64,000 nucleotides of DNA, from the NCBI GenBank assembly GCA_002483445.1, contig DLHY01000155.1, forward strand, positions 4,831 through 68,830. Reading direction: 5' to 3'. The translations under genes were made by a program, and so were the position numbers. Below, piece after piece: positions 33,875 through 42,438 of this stretch (positions are counted from its first letter, which is position 1; every line of letters starts with the position of its first letter). The notes beneath the pieces are model-generated. The model had not been told where the DNA came from, made no database searches, and saw only the letters and a program-made list of their open reading frames with translations. The DNA comes from Blastocatellia bacterium UBA7656 (lineage in GTDB: Bacteria > Acidobacteriota > Blastocatellia > UBA7656).

Positions 33875-35323
33875 ATGATCGATGAGGGAGCAAATGCTGT
33901 CAGCATACTCGTGGTCGAAGACAGTCCGACGCAGGCCGAAAGGCTAATGCACATTCTTGAGCGCCAGGGCTACGGGGTCTCCTCGGCCCGCAACGGACGA
34001 GAAGCTCTTGAGAGCCTGAAGCGGCGAAGAGTAGATGTAGTGATAAGCGATGTGATGATGCCTGAGATGGACGGCTTCGAACTATGCCGCGCGCTGAGAT
34101 CGGATGAATATCTGCGCTCTATTCCGGTCATCCTGGCCACTTCGCTCTCCGACCCTCAAGACGTGCTGCGCGGGCTTGAAGCGGGAGCGGACAACTTCAT
34201 CGTCAAGCCTTATGATGAAAGCCTGTTGCTTGCGCGCCTCCGGCACCTTCTGGCAAACGATTGGGTAAAAGAGAGCGAGAAACTGGATGCGGGGTCGAGC
34301 ATTTTCTTAGGCGGGCGCAAGTACAGCATTACTTCCAATCGCCTGCAGATTCTCAACCTTCTGCTTTCGACCTACGAAGCGGCGATGCAGAAGAACCGCG
34401 AACTGATCGAGGCGCAAAAGGAACTCAGGGCGTTCAACCAGAGACTGGAGAAGACAGTCGAAGAGCGGACGGCGAAACTGCGCGCGGAAATAATCGAACG
34501 TCATCGAGCCGAAGAGGAAATAAGAAAGCTCAACTCAGCTCTCGAACACAGAGTCGCCGAGCGAACCGGGCAGTTGGAAACCGCGAACAGGGAGCTTGAA
34601 TCGTTTTCTTATTCAGTAAGCCATGACCTGCGCGCGCCGCTCCGCCACATCGATGGATTCGTCAAGATGCTCATCAAACGCGAGGGCGGAAAACTGGACG
34701 AAACATCAGAGCGATATTTGAAGACGATTTCAGATGCGACCGTGAAGATGGGAAGGCTCATAGATGATCTGCTGATGCTTTCGCGCACATCCCGCAAGGA
34801 ACTTCAGACCGAACAGGTCAACTTCGACCGCCTGCTTGAAGATGTCGAACACGAGATAGCCCCTTTAAGAGTCGGGCGGCAAATCGAATTGAAGAAGCGC
34901 CGCTTGCCTCAAGTCGAGGCCGATCCCGATCTGCTCAGAATAGTTCTGGTCAATCTGCTGTCGAACTCCATCAAATACACTGCGCCGCGCGATGTGGCGA
35001 GTATAGAAATCGGAGTGACAGAGGAACAGAAAGACGAGACGGTTTTCTTCGTCCGCGATAACGGCGTGGGCTTCGATATGAGGTATGCGCATAAACTGTT
35101 CGGAGTGTTTCAACGGCTGCACGGCGATCATGAATTCGAAGGAACAGGAATCGGGCTTGCGACGGTTCAGCGAATCATCCACCGTCACGGCGGGAGAGTA
35201 TGGGCTGAAGGCGAACCTGACCGGGGAGCGACTTTCTATTTCACTCTGAGGGTGAATGCGACCCGCGTTTCCCTCGCAGATGAGATGAGAGAGGGCGTCA
35301 TTGAACAAGGGGGAGAGCGATGA
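33875..35323 (+). CDS. REC-histidine kinase, phytochrome-kinase type
   Basis: 482 aa. A receiver (LVVEDSPTQAERLM, VVISDVMMPEMDG, FIVKPYDE) is followed by long coiled coils (about 165-250) and a HisKA with SYSVSHDLRAPLRHIDGF, typical of bacteriophytochrome-like kinases. The HATPase has LLSNSIKYT, RDNGVGFDM and GTGIGLATVQRI. No sensor domain is present, so it probably takes phosphate or input through its receiver, perhaps from CheA. Its stop overlaps the next start as ATGA (35320-35323), coupling the two kinases. Confidence 0.9.
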   Translation: MIDEGANAVSILVVEDSPTQAERLMHILERQGYGVSSARNGREALESLKRRRVDVVISDVMMPEMDGFELCRALRSDEYLRSIPVILATSLSDPQDVLRGLEAGADNFIVKPYDESLLLARLRHLLANDWVKESEKLDAGSSIFLGGRKYSITSNRLQILNLLLSTYEAAMQKNRELIEAQKELRAFNQRLEKTVEERTAKLRAEIIERHRAEEEIRKLNSALEHRVAERTGQLETANRELESFSYSVSHDLRAPLRHIDGFVKMLIKREGGKLDETSERYLKTISDATVKMGRLIDDLLMLSRTSRKELQTEQVNFDRLLEDVEHEIAPLRVGRQIELKKRRLPQVEADPDLLRIVLVNLLSNSIKYTAPRDVASIEIGVTEEQKDETVFFVRDNGVGFDMRYAHKLFGVFQRLHGDHEFEGTGIGLATVQRIIHRHGGRVWAEGEPDRGATFYFTLRVNATRVSLADEMREGVIEQGGER

Positions 35324-37302
35324 CAGACAAACTCAACATACTTTTTCTTGAGGACAACCTTCTTGATGCTGAACTGGAGGTCGCCGCTCTCGAAGAATTC
35401 GGGATCGAATGCGTATGGGAGAGAGTCGATAATCGCGAAGATTTCCTGCAACACATCGAGCGCGGCTACGACCTGATCATCGCCGATCACAGCCTGCCGT
35501 CGTTTGACGGGATTACGGCTGTCAGTCTGCTTCGCCAGCGCGGCTGCGACACTCCGCTGATTCTCGTTTCAGGAACCGTAGGCGAGGAGGTGGCCATCGA
35601 TAGCCTCAAGGCGGGAGCTACGGATTATGTGCTGAAAGATCGGCTGGCCCGGCTCGGCCCTGTCGTCCGTCGCGCGCTCCGCGAACACGAAGAGCAAAGG
35701 CAGCGCCGAGAGGCTGAAGAATCGCTCAGGGAATCGCAGCGAAAATACGAAGACCTGGTCAACTCCATGGAAGGGATCGTATGGGAATGCAATGCCGAGA
35801 CATTCGAATTCAGTTTCGTCAGCCGACAGGCCGAACGACTCCTGGGCTACCCTGTAGATCAATGGCTTGCAAGCCCGAACTTCTGGCCCGACCATCTGCA
35901 CTGTGATGATCGCCAGTGGGTGGTCCAGACCTGCAAACAGGCAACGCTTGAGAGGCGCAACCACGAATTCGAATACCGAATGATCGCCGCCGACGGGCGG
36001 GAGGTCTGGCTCAGAGACATAGTGTCAGTGGCCGCCGATCACGGCCATCCGATCACGGCGCGCGGCGTGATGATCGATATCACCCATCGCAAGAAGGTTG
36101 AAGAGGAGAGAAAGCAACTCGAAGAACAGTTGCTTCAGGCCCAGAAGATGGAATCCATAGGCCGTCTTGCCGGAGGGGTGGCTCACGATTTCAACAACCT
36201 GTTGACGGCCATCATCGGTTACAGCCAGTTGATGCTCGCGCGCATGGGCGATGAAGCGTCTTTTCGCAGAGAGGCCGAGGAGATAATGCGCGCGGGCCAG
36301 AGAGCCGCTTCTCTGACTTCACAACTCCTCGCCTTCAGCCGTCGCCAGAAACTCGAAAGAAAAGTCATCAGCATTAATGACACGATCAACAATGTGATAA
36401 GGATGCTTTGCCGCATTATCGGAGAAGATATCGATGTAGATGTTCAAACCCGCGCCGGAGAGCCGGTCATTTTCGCCGATCTGTCTCAGATCGAACAGGT
36501 GCTGTTGAACCTTGCCGTCAATGCGCGCGATGCGATGCCTGGGGGCGGGAGTCTTATGATAGAGACTGACAACGTGGAGCTTGATGACGATCTGTGCCGT
36601 AGAAATCTATGGGCGAAGGCGGGTCGTTTCGTGCGCCTCGCGGTTTCAGATACCGGCACAGGGATGGATCAGGAAATTCTCAAGCGCGTCTTCGAACCTT
36701 TCTTCACTACGAAGGATAGCGGCAAGGGAACGGGACTGGGATTATCGGTCGTCTATGGAGTCGTTCAACAGCACGACGGGTTGATAAACGTCCACAGCGA
36801 GCCGGGACGCGGAACCCGCTTCGAAGTTTATTTCCCTCTGCATGGCGAGGCGACCGAAAAAGAGCCGGATGAAGAGTCGCTTCCTGCGCGCGGCGGGAAA
36901 GAGACGATCCTCGTGGCTGAAGACGAGGAATCGCTGCAAAACCTCACGCGAAAGATACTGTCGAAACTCGGCTACAGGGTTTTGATGGCGCGCGACGGCG
37001 CTGAGGCTCTTGAGATTATCGAAACCGGTGGCGCGGAGATTGATCTTTTGATACTCGACATGGTGATGCCGCGAATGAGCGGGCGCGAGGTCTATCTCAG
37101 GTTGCGCGCGGCGGGAAGCGACATCCCCGTGATTTTTATGACCGGCTATTCGGCTGATATGGTCGACACCGTCTTCGTCGAAACCGTCGGCGCTCCGTTT
37201 CTTCGCAAGCCTTACGACATCAACCAACTGGGCAATCACGTGCGCAGCGCGCTCGATCAGAATCGAGGGTCTGGCGGAAAGACAGCCAAGCCTATTGCCT
37301 GA
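35320..37302 (+). CDS. REC-PAS-histidine kinase-REC hybrid protein, paralog of the gene at 23834
   Basis: 660 aa with the same order as the kinase at 23834: receiver (FLEDNLLDAELEV, LIIADHSLPSFDG), PAS (about 150-265), HisKA with GGVAHDFNNLLTAIIGYSQL, HATPase with SDTGTGMD and GKGTGLGLSVVYGV, and C-terminal receiver (LVAEDEESLQN, LILDMVMPRMSG, LRKPYD). Long identical stretches, e.g. SLKAGATDYV and RLGPVVRRALRE, show a duplication whose copies now bracket the chemosensory genes. The 3' end overlaps the convergent yceI-type gene by 11 nt. Confidence 0.9.
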   Translation: MTDKLNILFLEDNLLDAELEVAALEEFGIECVWERVDNREDFLQHIERGYDLIIADHSLPSFDGITAVSLLRQRGCDTPLILVSGTVGEEVAIDSLKAGATDYVLKDRLARLGPVVRRALREHEEQRQRREAEESLRESQRKYEDLVNSMEGIVWECNAETFEFSFVSRQAERLLGYPVDQWLASPNFWPDHLHCDDRQWVVQTCKQATLERRNHEFEYRMIAADGREVWLRDIVSVAADHGHPITARGVMIDITHRKKVEEERKQLEEQLLQAQKMESIGRLAGGVAHDFNNLLTAIIGYSQLMLARMGDEASFRREAEEIMRAGQRAASLTSQLLAFSRRQKLERKVISINDTINNVIRMLCRIIGEDIDVDVQTRAGEPVIFADLSQIEQVLLNLAVNARDAMPGGGSLMIETDNVELDDDLCRRNLWAKAGRFVRLAVSDTGTGMDQEILKRVFEPFFTTKDSGKGTGLGLSVVYGVVQQHDGLINVHSEPGRGTRFEVYFPLHGEATEKEPDEESLPARGGKETILVAEDEESLQNLTRKILSKLGYRVLMARDGAEALEIIETGGAEIDLLILDMVMPRMSGREVYLRLRAAGSDIPVIFMTGYSADMVDTVFVETVGAPFLRKPYDINQLGNHVRSALDQNRGSGGKTAKPIA

Positions 37303-37984
37303 TGGCCACTATGTCGAATGTGAATTTGATCTCGTCCTTGACCTTTACCGTCCCTCCTGCCACCGAGACGGGCGTTATCTTGTAGTCGGTCTGTTTGAGA
37401 GCGAAGCTGCCCGTCGCGCGCATAAGGTTATCGCCAAAATCGATGCGCGAGACTATGTGGACAGCGCCCGTGACTCCGTGCAGCGCAAGGTCGCCCCTTA
37501 TGTTCGCAGTGTAGTTTCCTTCGCCCTTTTTCTCCGACTCGGTTTGAGTGGACTTGAAGACGATTTCAGGGTACTTCGAAGTCTCAAGCACCTGATTGCG
37601 CATGGTCGCTTCGATCTCCCGTCGGTCGCTGTCGCTGACTTTATCGATGACGGCGAGAGAATCCGACTTTATAGTGAGTTGAAGCGAAGCGGGGGAGAGC
37701 GAGCCGGGCGTTATCAGAGCTTCGCCCGAAAAATCGCGAATCTGAATCGTGTGATCATGCGCGAACATTTTGAAAATCCCGGAACGAAAAACCTGAACTA
37801 TGAAGCGGCTCTTCCCCGAATCGATTCTGTAGCGAAGCGAAGGCGCGGCGGGCAACGATGCCGCGTCGTTTGAGGGCGGCTGTATTGCCGCTTCCGTGTA
37901 ATGGTTCGAGCCTGCGAGCGAAAGCAAAAGGCAGATGGCAGCGGCTGCGAGGGTGACGGACAAAATGACAGGGCGCTTTTTCAT
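37292..37984 (-). CDS. YceI-family periplasmic protein
   Basis: 230 aa: signal peptide (RPVILSVTLAAAAICLLLSL), a spacer rich in Ala/Pro, then the YceI lipocalin-like barrel (YRIDSGKSRFIVQVFRSG, AHDHTIQIRDFSG, KYPEIVFKST, GDLALHGVTG, KVKDEIKFTFDIVA). YceI proteins bind isoprenoid-type lipids and are usually periplasmic. AAGGAG precedes the ATG. It is convergent with, and overlaps, the last kinase gene of the signalling cluster; no functional link is evident. Confidence 0.87.
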   Translation of the reverse strand: MKKRPVILSVTLAAAAICLLLSLAGSNHYTEAAIQPPSNDAASLPAAPSLRYRIDSGKSRFIVQVFRSGIFKMFAHDHTIQIRDFSGEALITPGSLSPASLQLTIKSDSLAVIDKVSDSDRREIEATMRNQVLETSKYPEIVFKSTQTESEKKGEGNYTANIRGDLALHGVTGAVHIVSRIDFGDNLMRATGSFALKQTDYKITPVSVAGGTVKVKDEIKFTFDIVAIRQ

Positions 37985-38315
37985 GAAAGATTTCTCCTTC
38001 TGTATATTCGATCTGGCAGAACCTTGAGAGTAAATAATAAAACAAAGCGTGAGTCTTACGAAACTCGGAGGCGGGAGGAAAAATGCGAGGCGGGGCTATC
38101 GTAAGGCGCGAACCTTGAGGATAATCAACAGCCCCGTCTCAGGGTCGGAAAAACCGACCGCACAGAAAGAATCGAAGGAGTAGACCTCAGTCGTCTTCCC
38201 TTACTGAAGCCCCCGGTTAAGATGAGCCTTTGGGCCGGAAAGTCGGAAAATCTCGCGGCTCTTTGCAAAGGTCGATTGATGTCTTATCATCTGAAGCGAT
38301 GAAAGCGGAGAGCTA
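37985..38315. other. Gap upstream of peptidase E with possible structured RNA
   Basis: No gene seen. GAGGCGGGGCT near 38088 pairs with AGCCCCGTCTC near 38130-38140 (one G-T), enclosing about 32 nt, and GGTCGG-AAAAA-CCGACC is a perfect hairpin at 38143-38159. No T-run follows. It may be a leader of the downstream gene or a small RNA; no known riboswitch class was recognised. Confidence 0.3.
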
Positions 38316-39041
38316 ATGTCAAAGAAAAGATTATTGCTGTTGAGCAATTCGAAAAACTACGGCCAGGGCTACCTTGAACATGCCGCGCCGGTGATGAAAG
38401 ACTTTCTCGGCTCCGCGAATCGGGTTCTCTTCATTCCCTTCGCGGGCGTGCGCGTCTCTTTGGATGATTATACGAGCCTCGTGCGATCTCGCTTCGAAGA
38501 GATGGGATACCTCCTCGATTCGATTCACGAAATCGCGGATCGGAGAGAAGCCATCCTGCGCGCTGAAGCGATTGCCGTAGGCGGAGGCAATACTTTTCAT
38601 CTGCTGCGCGCGTTGTATGAACTCGATCTGATAGACGCTATTCGCGAAAGCGCGCTCGGAGGCGTTCCCTACACAGGCTGGAGCGCAGGATCGAATGTCG
38701 CCTGCCCGACCATCCGAACGACCAACGATATGCCTATAGTCGAGCCGCCGAGTCTCGACGCGATTGGGCTTGTCTCTTTTCAGATCAATCCTCACTACAC
38801 GGACTTTCACCCGCCCGATCATCAGGGCGAGACGAGAGAAGACAGGATTCTCGAATTCATCGAAGTGAATGCAGACGTGCGAGTCGTCGGACTTCGCGAA
38901 GGAAGCCTGCTTCGTATAGAAGGCGACGGGATAAATCTGCTCGGCGAAAAGAGCGCGCGGATATTCCTGAAAGGCGAAGAGCCGAGAGAATACGACCCTG
39001 GCGAATCTTTGCAGTTTTTGTTGAACGAAACTGAAAACTGA
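38316..39041 (+). CDS. pepE: Peptidase E (Asp-specific dipeptidase, S51)
   Basis: 241 aa, class I glutamine-amidotransferase-like serine peptidase that cleaves N-terminal aspartyl dipeptides. The nucleophile is in GWSAGSNVACPTIRTTNDMP and other markers are LSNSKNYGQGYLEH, AIAVGGGNTFHLL and INPHYTDFHP, as in E. coli PepE. It is cytoplasmic. The last codons (NETEN) lie in a short heptamer tract (AACTGAA) that reaches to the next gene, a secreted cyclophilin. Confidence 0.9.
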   Translation: MSKKRLLLLSNSKNYGQGYLEHAAPVMKDFLGSANRVLFIPFAGVRVSLDDYTSLVRSRFEEMGYLLDSIHEIADRREAILRAEAIAVGGGNTFHLLRALYELDLIDAIRESALGGVPYTGWSAGSNVACPTIRTTNDMPIVEPPSLDAIGLVSFQINPHYTDFHPPDHQGETREDRILEFIEVNADVRVVGLREGSLLRIEGDGINLLGEKSARIFLKGEEPREYDPGESLQFLLNETEN

Positions 39042-39050
39042 AAACTGTAT
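39028..39050 (+). repeat. Short heptamer tract over the pepE stop codon
   Basis: AACTGAA, AACTGAA, AACTGTA: three 7-nt units that supply the last pepE codons and its stop. It is a small example of the 7-nt family, here without a complementary arm. Confidence 0.5.
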
Positions 39051-39067
39051 CCATAGGAGTTCGTCGA

Positions 39068-40198
39068 ATGATTTTGATGATGCGCTGCACGCTCACCGCG
39101 CTTTCGATCATCGCGCTTGCTTCCGTTTCTGTCGCTGATCGACAGCAGAAGAAAAAGGCCGCCGCGCCTGAAGTTTTGATGACCATCGAAGAGATGTCCG
39201 GGGTCGAAGCCGTCATAACGACAGACCTCGGAGCGATTCGATTCGAGTTCTTCGCAGACAAAGCGCCGAACCATTGTCGCCATTTCATCAAACTCGCCCG
39301 CCAGGGTTTTTATGACGGCTCGGCCTTCCATCGCGTCATTGCGCGCGCAATCATTCAGGGCGGAGACCCGCTGCTCAAAGACTCCCGTACTCCGCGCCAG
39401 CGATGGGGATCAGGCGCATTGAATCAGTTGACCGACGAACTGACCGACATCAAACACACTCGCGGAGTGGTCTCGACCGTCCGCATTCCGGGACGAGCGA
39501 ACAGCGGCGGCGCGCAATTCTTCATCTGCGCGTCGCCTCAACCGTCGCTCGACTCTCAGTTTTCGGCCTTTGGGCAGGTCACGGAAGGAATCGACATCGT
39601 CGAAAAAATTTCGCTCGCTCAAACCGATGCCAATCAACTCACGGTCAATCCGGTCAAAATAATTTCCGTCAAAATAGAGCCTAAGAAAACGGAGCCGTTT
39701 CGCGATGCGACCCTCGATCAACTCAGACGAGACGTGCTGCTGCGCACAACGCTGGGAGATATCACGGTTGAAATCAACCCCGATCTTGCGCCCGAACACG
39801 CGCGCAATTTTCTGAAGCTGGTTGAAACCGGATGGTACGATCACACTGCGTTTCATCGCGTCATTCCGGGATTCGTCATTCAGGGCGGCATAGGATCGAC
39901 TCGCGCTGAAGGCGCGCCGCACGCGGCTGATCGCTGGGTGCGCAAGCTCAAAGGCGAATTCAAGAACCTTCAGCATGTGCGAGGCATTCTCTCGATGGCT
40001 CGCGCGGATGATCCCGATTCCGCCGATACCTCTTTCTTCATCGTGCTGGGTCCGGCCCCGCATCTCGACGGCAAATACACCGTATTTGGAAAAGTCATCG
40101 ATGGATTCGATGTGCTGGACAGAATCGAAAAAGTCGAGCGCCAAGGCGAGCGCCCTTTAGAGCGCATAGAGCTGATCGAAGCGGCGATCAAACCATAA
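39068..40198 (+). CDS. Exported tandem cyclophilin peptidyl-prolyl isomerase
   Basis: 376 aa. A signal peptide (MILMMRCTLTALSIIALASV) is followed by two cyclophilin domains. The first (about 50-205) has KAPNHCRHFIKLARQGFYDG, FHRVI and FFICASPQPSLD. The second (about 225-375) has APEHARNFLKLVETGWYDH, FHRVIPGFVIQGG and SFFIVLGPAPHLDGKYTVFG. Each keeps the FHRV active-site stretch, so both may isomerise X-Pro bonds of exported proteins. AGGAG lies 8 nt upstream. Two cyclophilin copies in one bacterial chain are uncommon. Confidence 0.9.
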   Translation: MILMMRCTLTALSIIALASVSVADRQQKKKAAAPEVLMTIEEMSGVEAVITTDLGAIRFEFFADKAPNHCRHFIKLARQGFYDGSAFHRVIARAIIQGGDPLLKDSRTPRQRWGSGALNQLTDELTDIKHTRGVVSTVRIPGRANSGGAQFFICASPQPSLDSQFSAFGQVTEGIDIVEKISLAQTDANQLTVNPVKIISVKIEPKKTEPFRDATLDQLRRDVLLRTTLGDITVEINPDLAPEHARNFLKLVETGWYDHTAFHRVIPGFVIQGGIGSTRAEGAPHAADRWVRKLKGEFKNLQHVRGILSMARADDPDSADTSFFIVLGPAPHLDGKYTVFGKVIDGFDVLDRIEKVERQGERPLERIELIEAAIKP

Positions 40199-40202
40199 AT
40201 GA

Positions 40203-40853
40203 TCAAACTTCGGTTCCGGGCGGATACACGAAGCCGCAGGCGATGATCTGCCACCCTTCTTTCGAGCGAGCGAGTTCGAGATTGAGAATCAATCCCGGCT
40301 CTAACAATCGGGCGACCTCTTCAGGAAAGATGATAGGACAGGCGCGAGTTTCAGTTATCGTGTCTTCAGCTTCAACCTGACATCGCTCGATTTTCAAAAT
40401 GCGAAAGTATCCTTCCATCGCGCCCGCCTGATCAGGCGCGTCGAAGTCATAGCGACTGCGCCCGCCTTCTTCGAATGAAGTCAAGAATTCCGCAAAGCCG
40501 AACGCGCCGCCGCGGTCGGAAAGATAATTGTTGAGTCGGGAGAAAATTTCCAGCGCGCGAGGAAGCGAGGTTTCAAGCTCAGTCAGAATTTCTCTTTGCT
40601 CTGAAGCGAAGCGGTAGACGGCTTTCTCTTCCGCCCATTCCAGAAAATGAGCGAGCGCCGGAATCAACTCTTTCGGGGAAGGGGATTCTGCGCTCGCCTG
40701 CTCGACGAACCATCGGGCGAGGAAATCGCGCAGGCGCGCGGGAGTCAGATCATCAATCTTTCCGTTGAAATAGCGGGCAAGCAGGGCGAGGCAGGTTCGA
40801 TCAGCGGAATGCGTTTGTTCGAGGAACAAATTTATCGCTTCAGCAATCGTCAT
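40203..40853 (-). CDS. Unrecognised protein coupled to the H1-tail protein gene
   Basis: 216 aa, soluble, mostly helical in the first 120 residues (AEAINLFLEQTHSADRTCLA, TPARLRDFLARWFVEQ, ELIPALAHFLEWAEE) then beta-rich (RACPIIFPEEVARLLEPG, LILNLELARSKEGWQIIACG). No family recognised. Its ATG overlaps the stop of the upstream gene (ATGA at 40850-40853), so the two are translationally coupled and probably act together. It is convergent with the cyclophilin gene, whose stop is 4 nt away. Confidence 0.65.
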   Translation of the reverse strand: MTIAEAINLFLEQTHSADRTCLALLARYFNGKIDDLTPARLRDFLARWFVEQASAESPSPKELIPALAHFLEWAEEKAVYRFASEQREILTELETSLPRALEIFSRLNNYLSDRGGAFGFAEFLTSFEEGGRSRYDFDAPDQAGAMEGYFRILKIERCQVEAEDTITETRACPIIFPEEVARLLEPGLILNLELARSKEGWQIIACGFVYPPGTEV

Positions 40854-42154
40854 CGCTTTCTGACGGATGTCTTTTGCGTCGCTTTCGCAGTGACTTTTCG
40901 CGCTTTGCTTTTGGCAGCGGGACGGGCAGTCTTTTTTGCCGCCGCGCGTTTTTTGGCGGCGATGCTCGTAGTTTTTTTCTTTGTCGCTGCGGCTCGTTTT
41001 CTGGCCGGTTTCTTACGACCGTCGAATATGTCCCACAATCGCTCATCATCTTTGAGAGTATCCAGTCCTTCGACCGGCTGTTTGTAGTGAAGCAGCACGG
41101 CGTAGAGATGATCGATTGAAAAAGTCTTGTCGTCGAGCAGGGCGCGCAGGACTTTCTGCACTCGCTTGGGCGTTTGTTCCGCGATGCGCTCGAAAGCGAC
41201 TATAGGGATATCAGGGTCTTTGATGTATTTCCACAGCAGTTCCTGCCAGCCCTCGACATCGCGGTCGGGATTATCAGTTGAGAATATGCGCCTGAATCTC
41301 TGGTAATCGGGCAGCAGCACCAGTCCGTCGAATTCATCGCAAAGTATGGTCACTTCTTCGGCGTGAGTAAACTCGGAAGGGAGAGGCTCCATTTCGGGCA
41401 GTATGAGATCGTGACCGAATTCTTCGCGAAAAGTTTCAGCGGCAGTCTTTCCGGTCTCAAGGTCGCGATGCTCGATGAGGAGGTAACGCTGAAATTCCTC
41501 CATGCGGGAATTGAGGTCGCGGATGGTGACTGAGACCTCTTCGCATCCGAAGAAATCGCAGAAGGCGCTGCACTGCTCGCGCTGGGCTTTTTCCAGAGCT
41601 TCGGGCGAATAGAGGCGGTCGAGGCTGCGTCGAATCTGGACTTCTTCGATGGCCGACCGTCGATCAGGCATTATGATCTGAATGCCTGAGAAGATGAATT
41701 TGTCGCCGAAGGGGAGCAATCGCGCGGCCATGTACTGCCTGCCCTTGAGCGCGGATTTCGCGAGAGGCTTGATGGTCGCGACCTCGAAAGTTTCGTTGCT
41801 GTCGAGATCAAGCAATTGAAGCGAGTTTTTGCCCAGGGATCGAATCTCGAAAACGCTGCTCAATGAGTCAGTCCAGTCGAGAAGGATTTGGCGGTCGCTT
41901 TCCGTGATGCGATTGTTCGAAGCGAGGAAATGATTTATTGCGGCCTGTCCGTTTTCGTCGAACCAGTCGAAGAGGAAATAATCGAGCAGAGCCTCCGTTT
42001 CATGTTTGTCGGCCATCTCGGGCAGCAACTTGCGCAACTGATCGAAGCGGCTGTGAAGCGGGCCGATGGTCGCGAAGTCGCGGAGTTGTTGTTTAAGCCA
42101 CTCGGCGCGCTCGTGACTTACGAGTGAGACTGTCGATTGTGCGGCTGGTTTCAT
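40850..42154 (-). CDS. Unrecognised protein with histone-H1-like C-terminal tail
   Basis: 434 aa. The first ~375 residues are an acidic, mostly helical globular part that I cannot assign (LRDFATIGPLHSRFDQLRKL, LLDYFLFDWFDENGQAAI, WKYIKDPDIPIVAFERIAEQ). The last ~55 residues are Lys/Ala/Arg/Thr-rich (RKKPARKRAAATKKKT, AAKKRAAAKKTARPAAK), like the tail of histone H1 or bacterial Hc1, which binds DNA or RNA non-specifically. ATG 42154 has GGAGGAGG upstream; the longer frame runs back into repeat DNA. It is coupled to the 216-aa protein downstream. Confidence 0.7.
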   Translation of the reverse strand: MKPAAQSTVSLVSHERAEWLKQQLRDFATIGPLHSRFDQLRKLLPEMADKHETEALLDYFLFDWFDENGQAAINHFLASNNRITESDRQILLDWTDSLSSVFEIRSLGKNSLQLLDLDSNETFEVATIKPLAKSALKGRQYMAARLLPFGDKFIFSGIQIIMPDRRSAIEEVQIRRSLDRLYSPEALEKAQREQCSAFCDFFGCEEVSVTIRDLNSRMEEFQRYLLIEHRDLETGKTAAETFREEFGHDLILPEMEPLPSEFTHAEEVTILCDEFDGLVLLPDYQRFRRIFSTDNPDRDVEGWQELLWKYIKDPDIPIVAFERIAEQTPKRVQKVLRALLDDKTFSIDHLYAVLLHYKQPVEGLDTLKDDERLWDIFDGRKKPARKRAAATKKKTTSIAAKKRAAAKKTARPAAKSKARKVTAKATQKTSVRKR

Positions 42155-42274
42155 AAAACGTTCCTCCTCCACTGAGGGACTTGAGAATTCTAGTCTGCCT
42201 TCTCGGAAAACGTCAAAGGGGTAGTGATGAAATAGTAATGCTGGAATTGAGGGAGTCTTATTATGAAGGGTTCT

Positions 42275-42372
42275 TTCACCGCAGAGTCGCCGCAGAACGC
42301 TGAGACCTCGCAGAGAAGAAGACCTCTGCGCAAGCTCGGTGTCCTGCGGCGACTCTGCGGCGACTCTCACTC
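42275..42372. repeat. Undecamer (11-nt unit) hairpin tract upstream of the H1-tail gene
   Basis: Reading in 11-nt steps: CGCAGAGTCGC, CGCAGAACGCT ... GCGGCGACTCT, GCGGCGACTCT. The first and last units are reverse-complementary, giving a stem around a loop of similar units. It lies between the HEAT gene stop and the H1-tail gene start on the same strand. A frame on the plus strand here (from 42263) is just the repeat read through. Confidence 0.75.
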
Positions 42373-42438
42373 CAATAGTCGAGCATTACTTTTTTACCGC
42401 TACCGTCAAAGGAAGTGGAGGAAAACACAGAAAGATGA

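Noticed and set aside
38042..38315. tRNA or other known structured RNA gene
   Set aside because: No GGTTCGAATCC-like T arm, anticodon arm or CCA-type end could be placed here, at 52110-52575 or at 62262-62671.
40850..42370. Nucleoid histone-like (HU/Hc1) protein call for the H1-tail gene
   Set aside because: Only the last ~55 residues are H1-like; the 375-residue body is unrelated, so a plain histone-like label would mislead.
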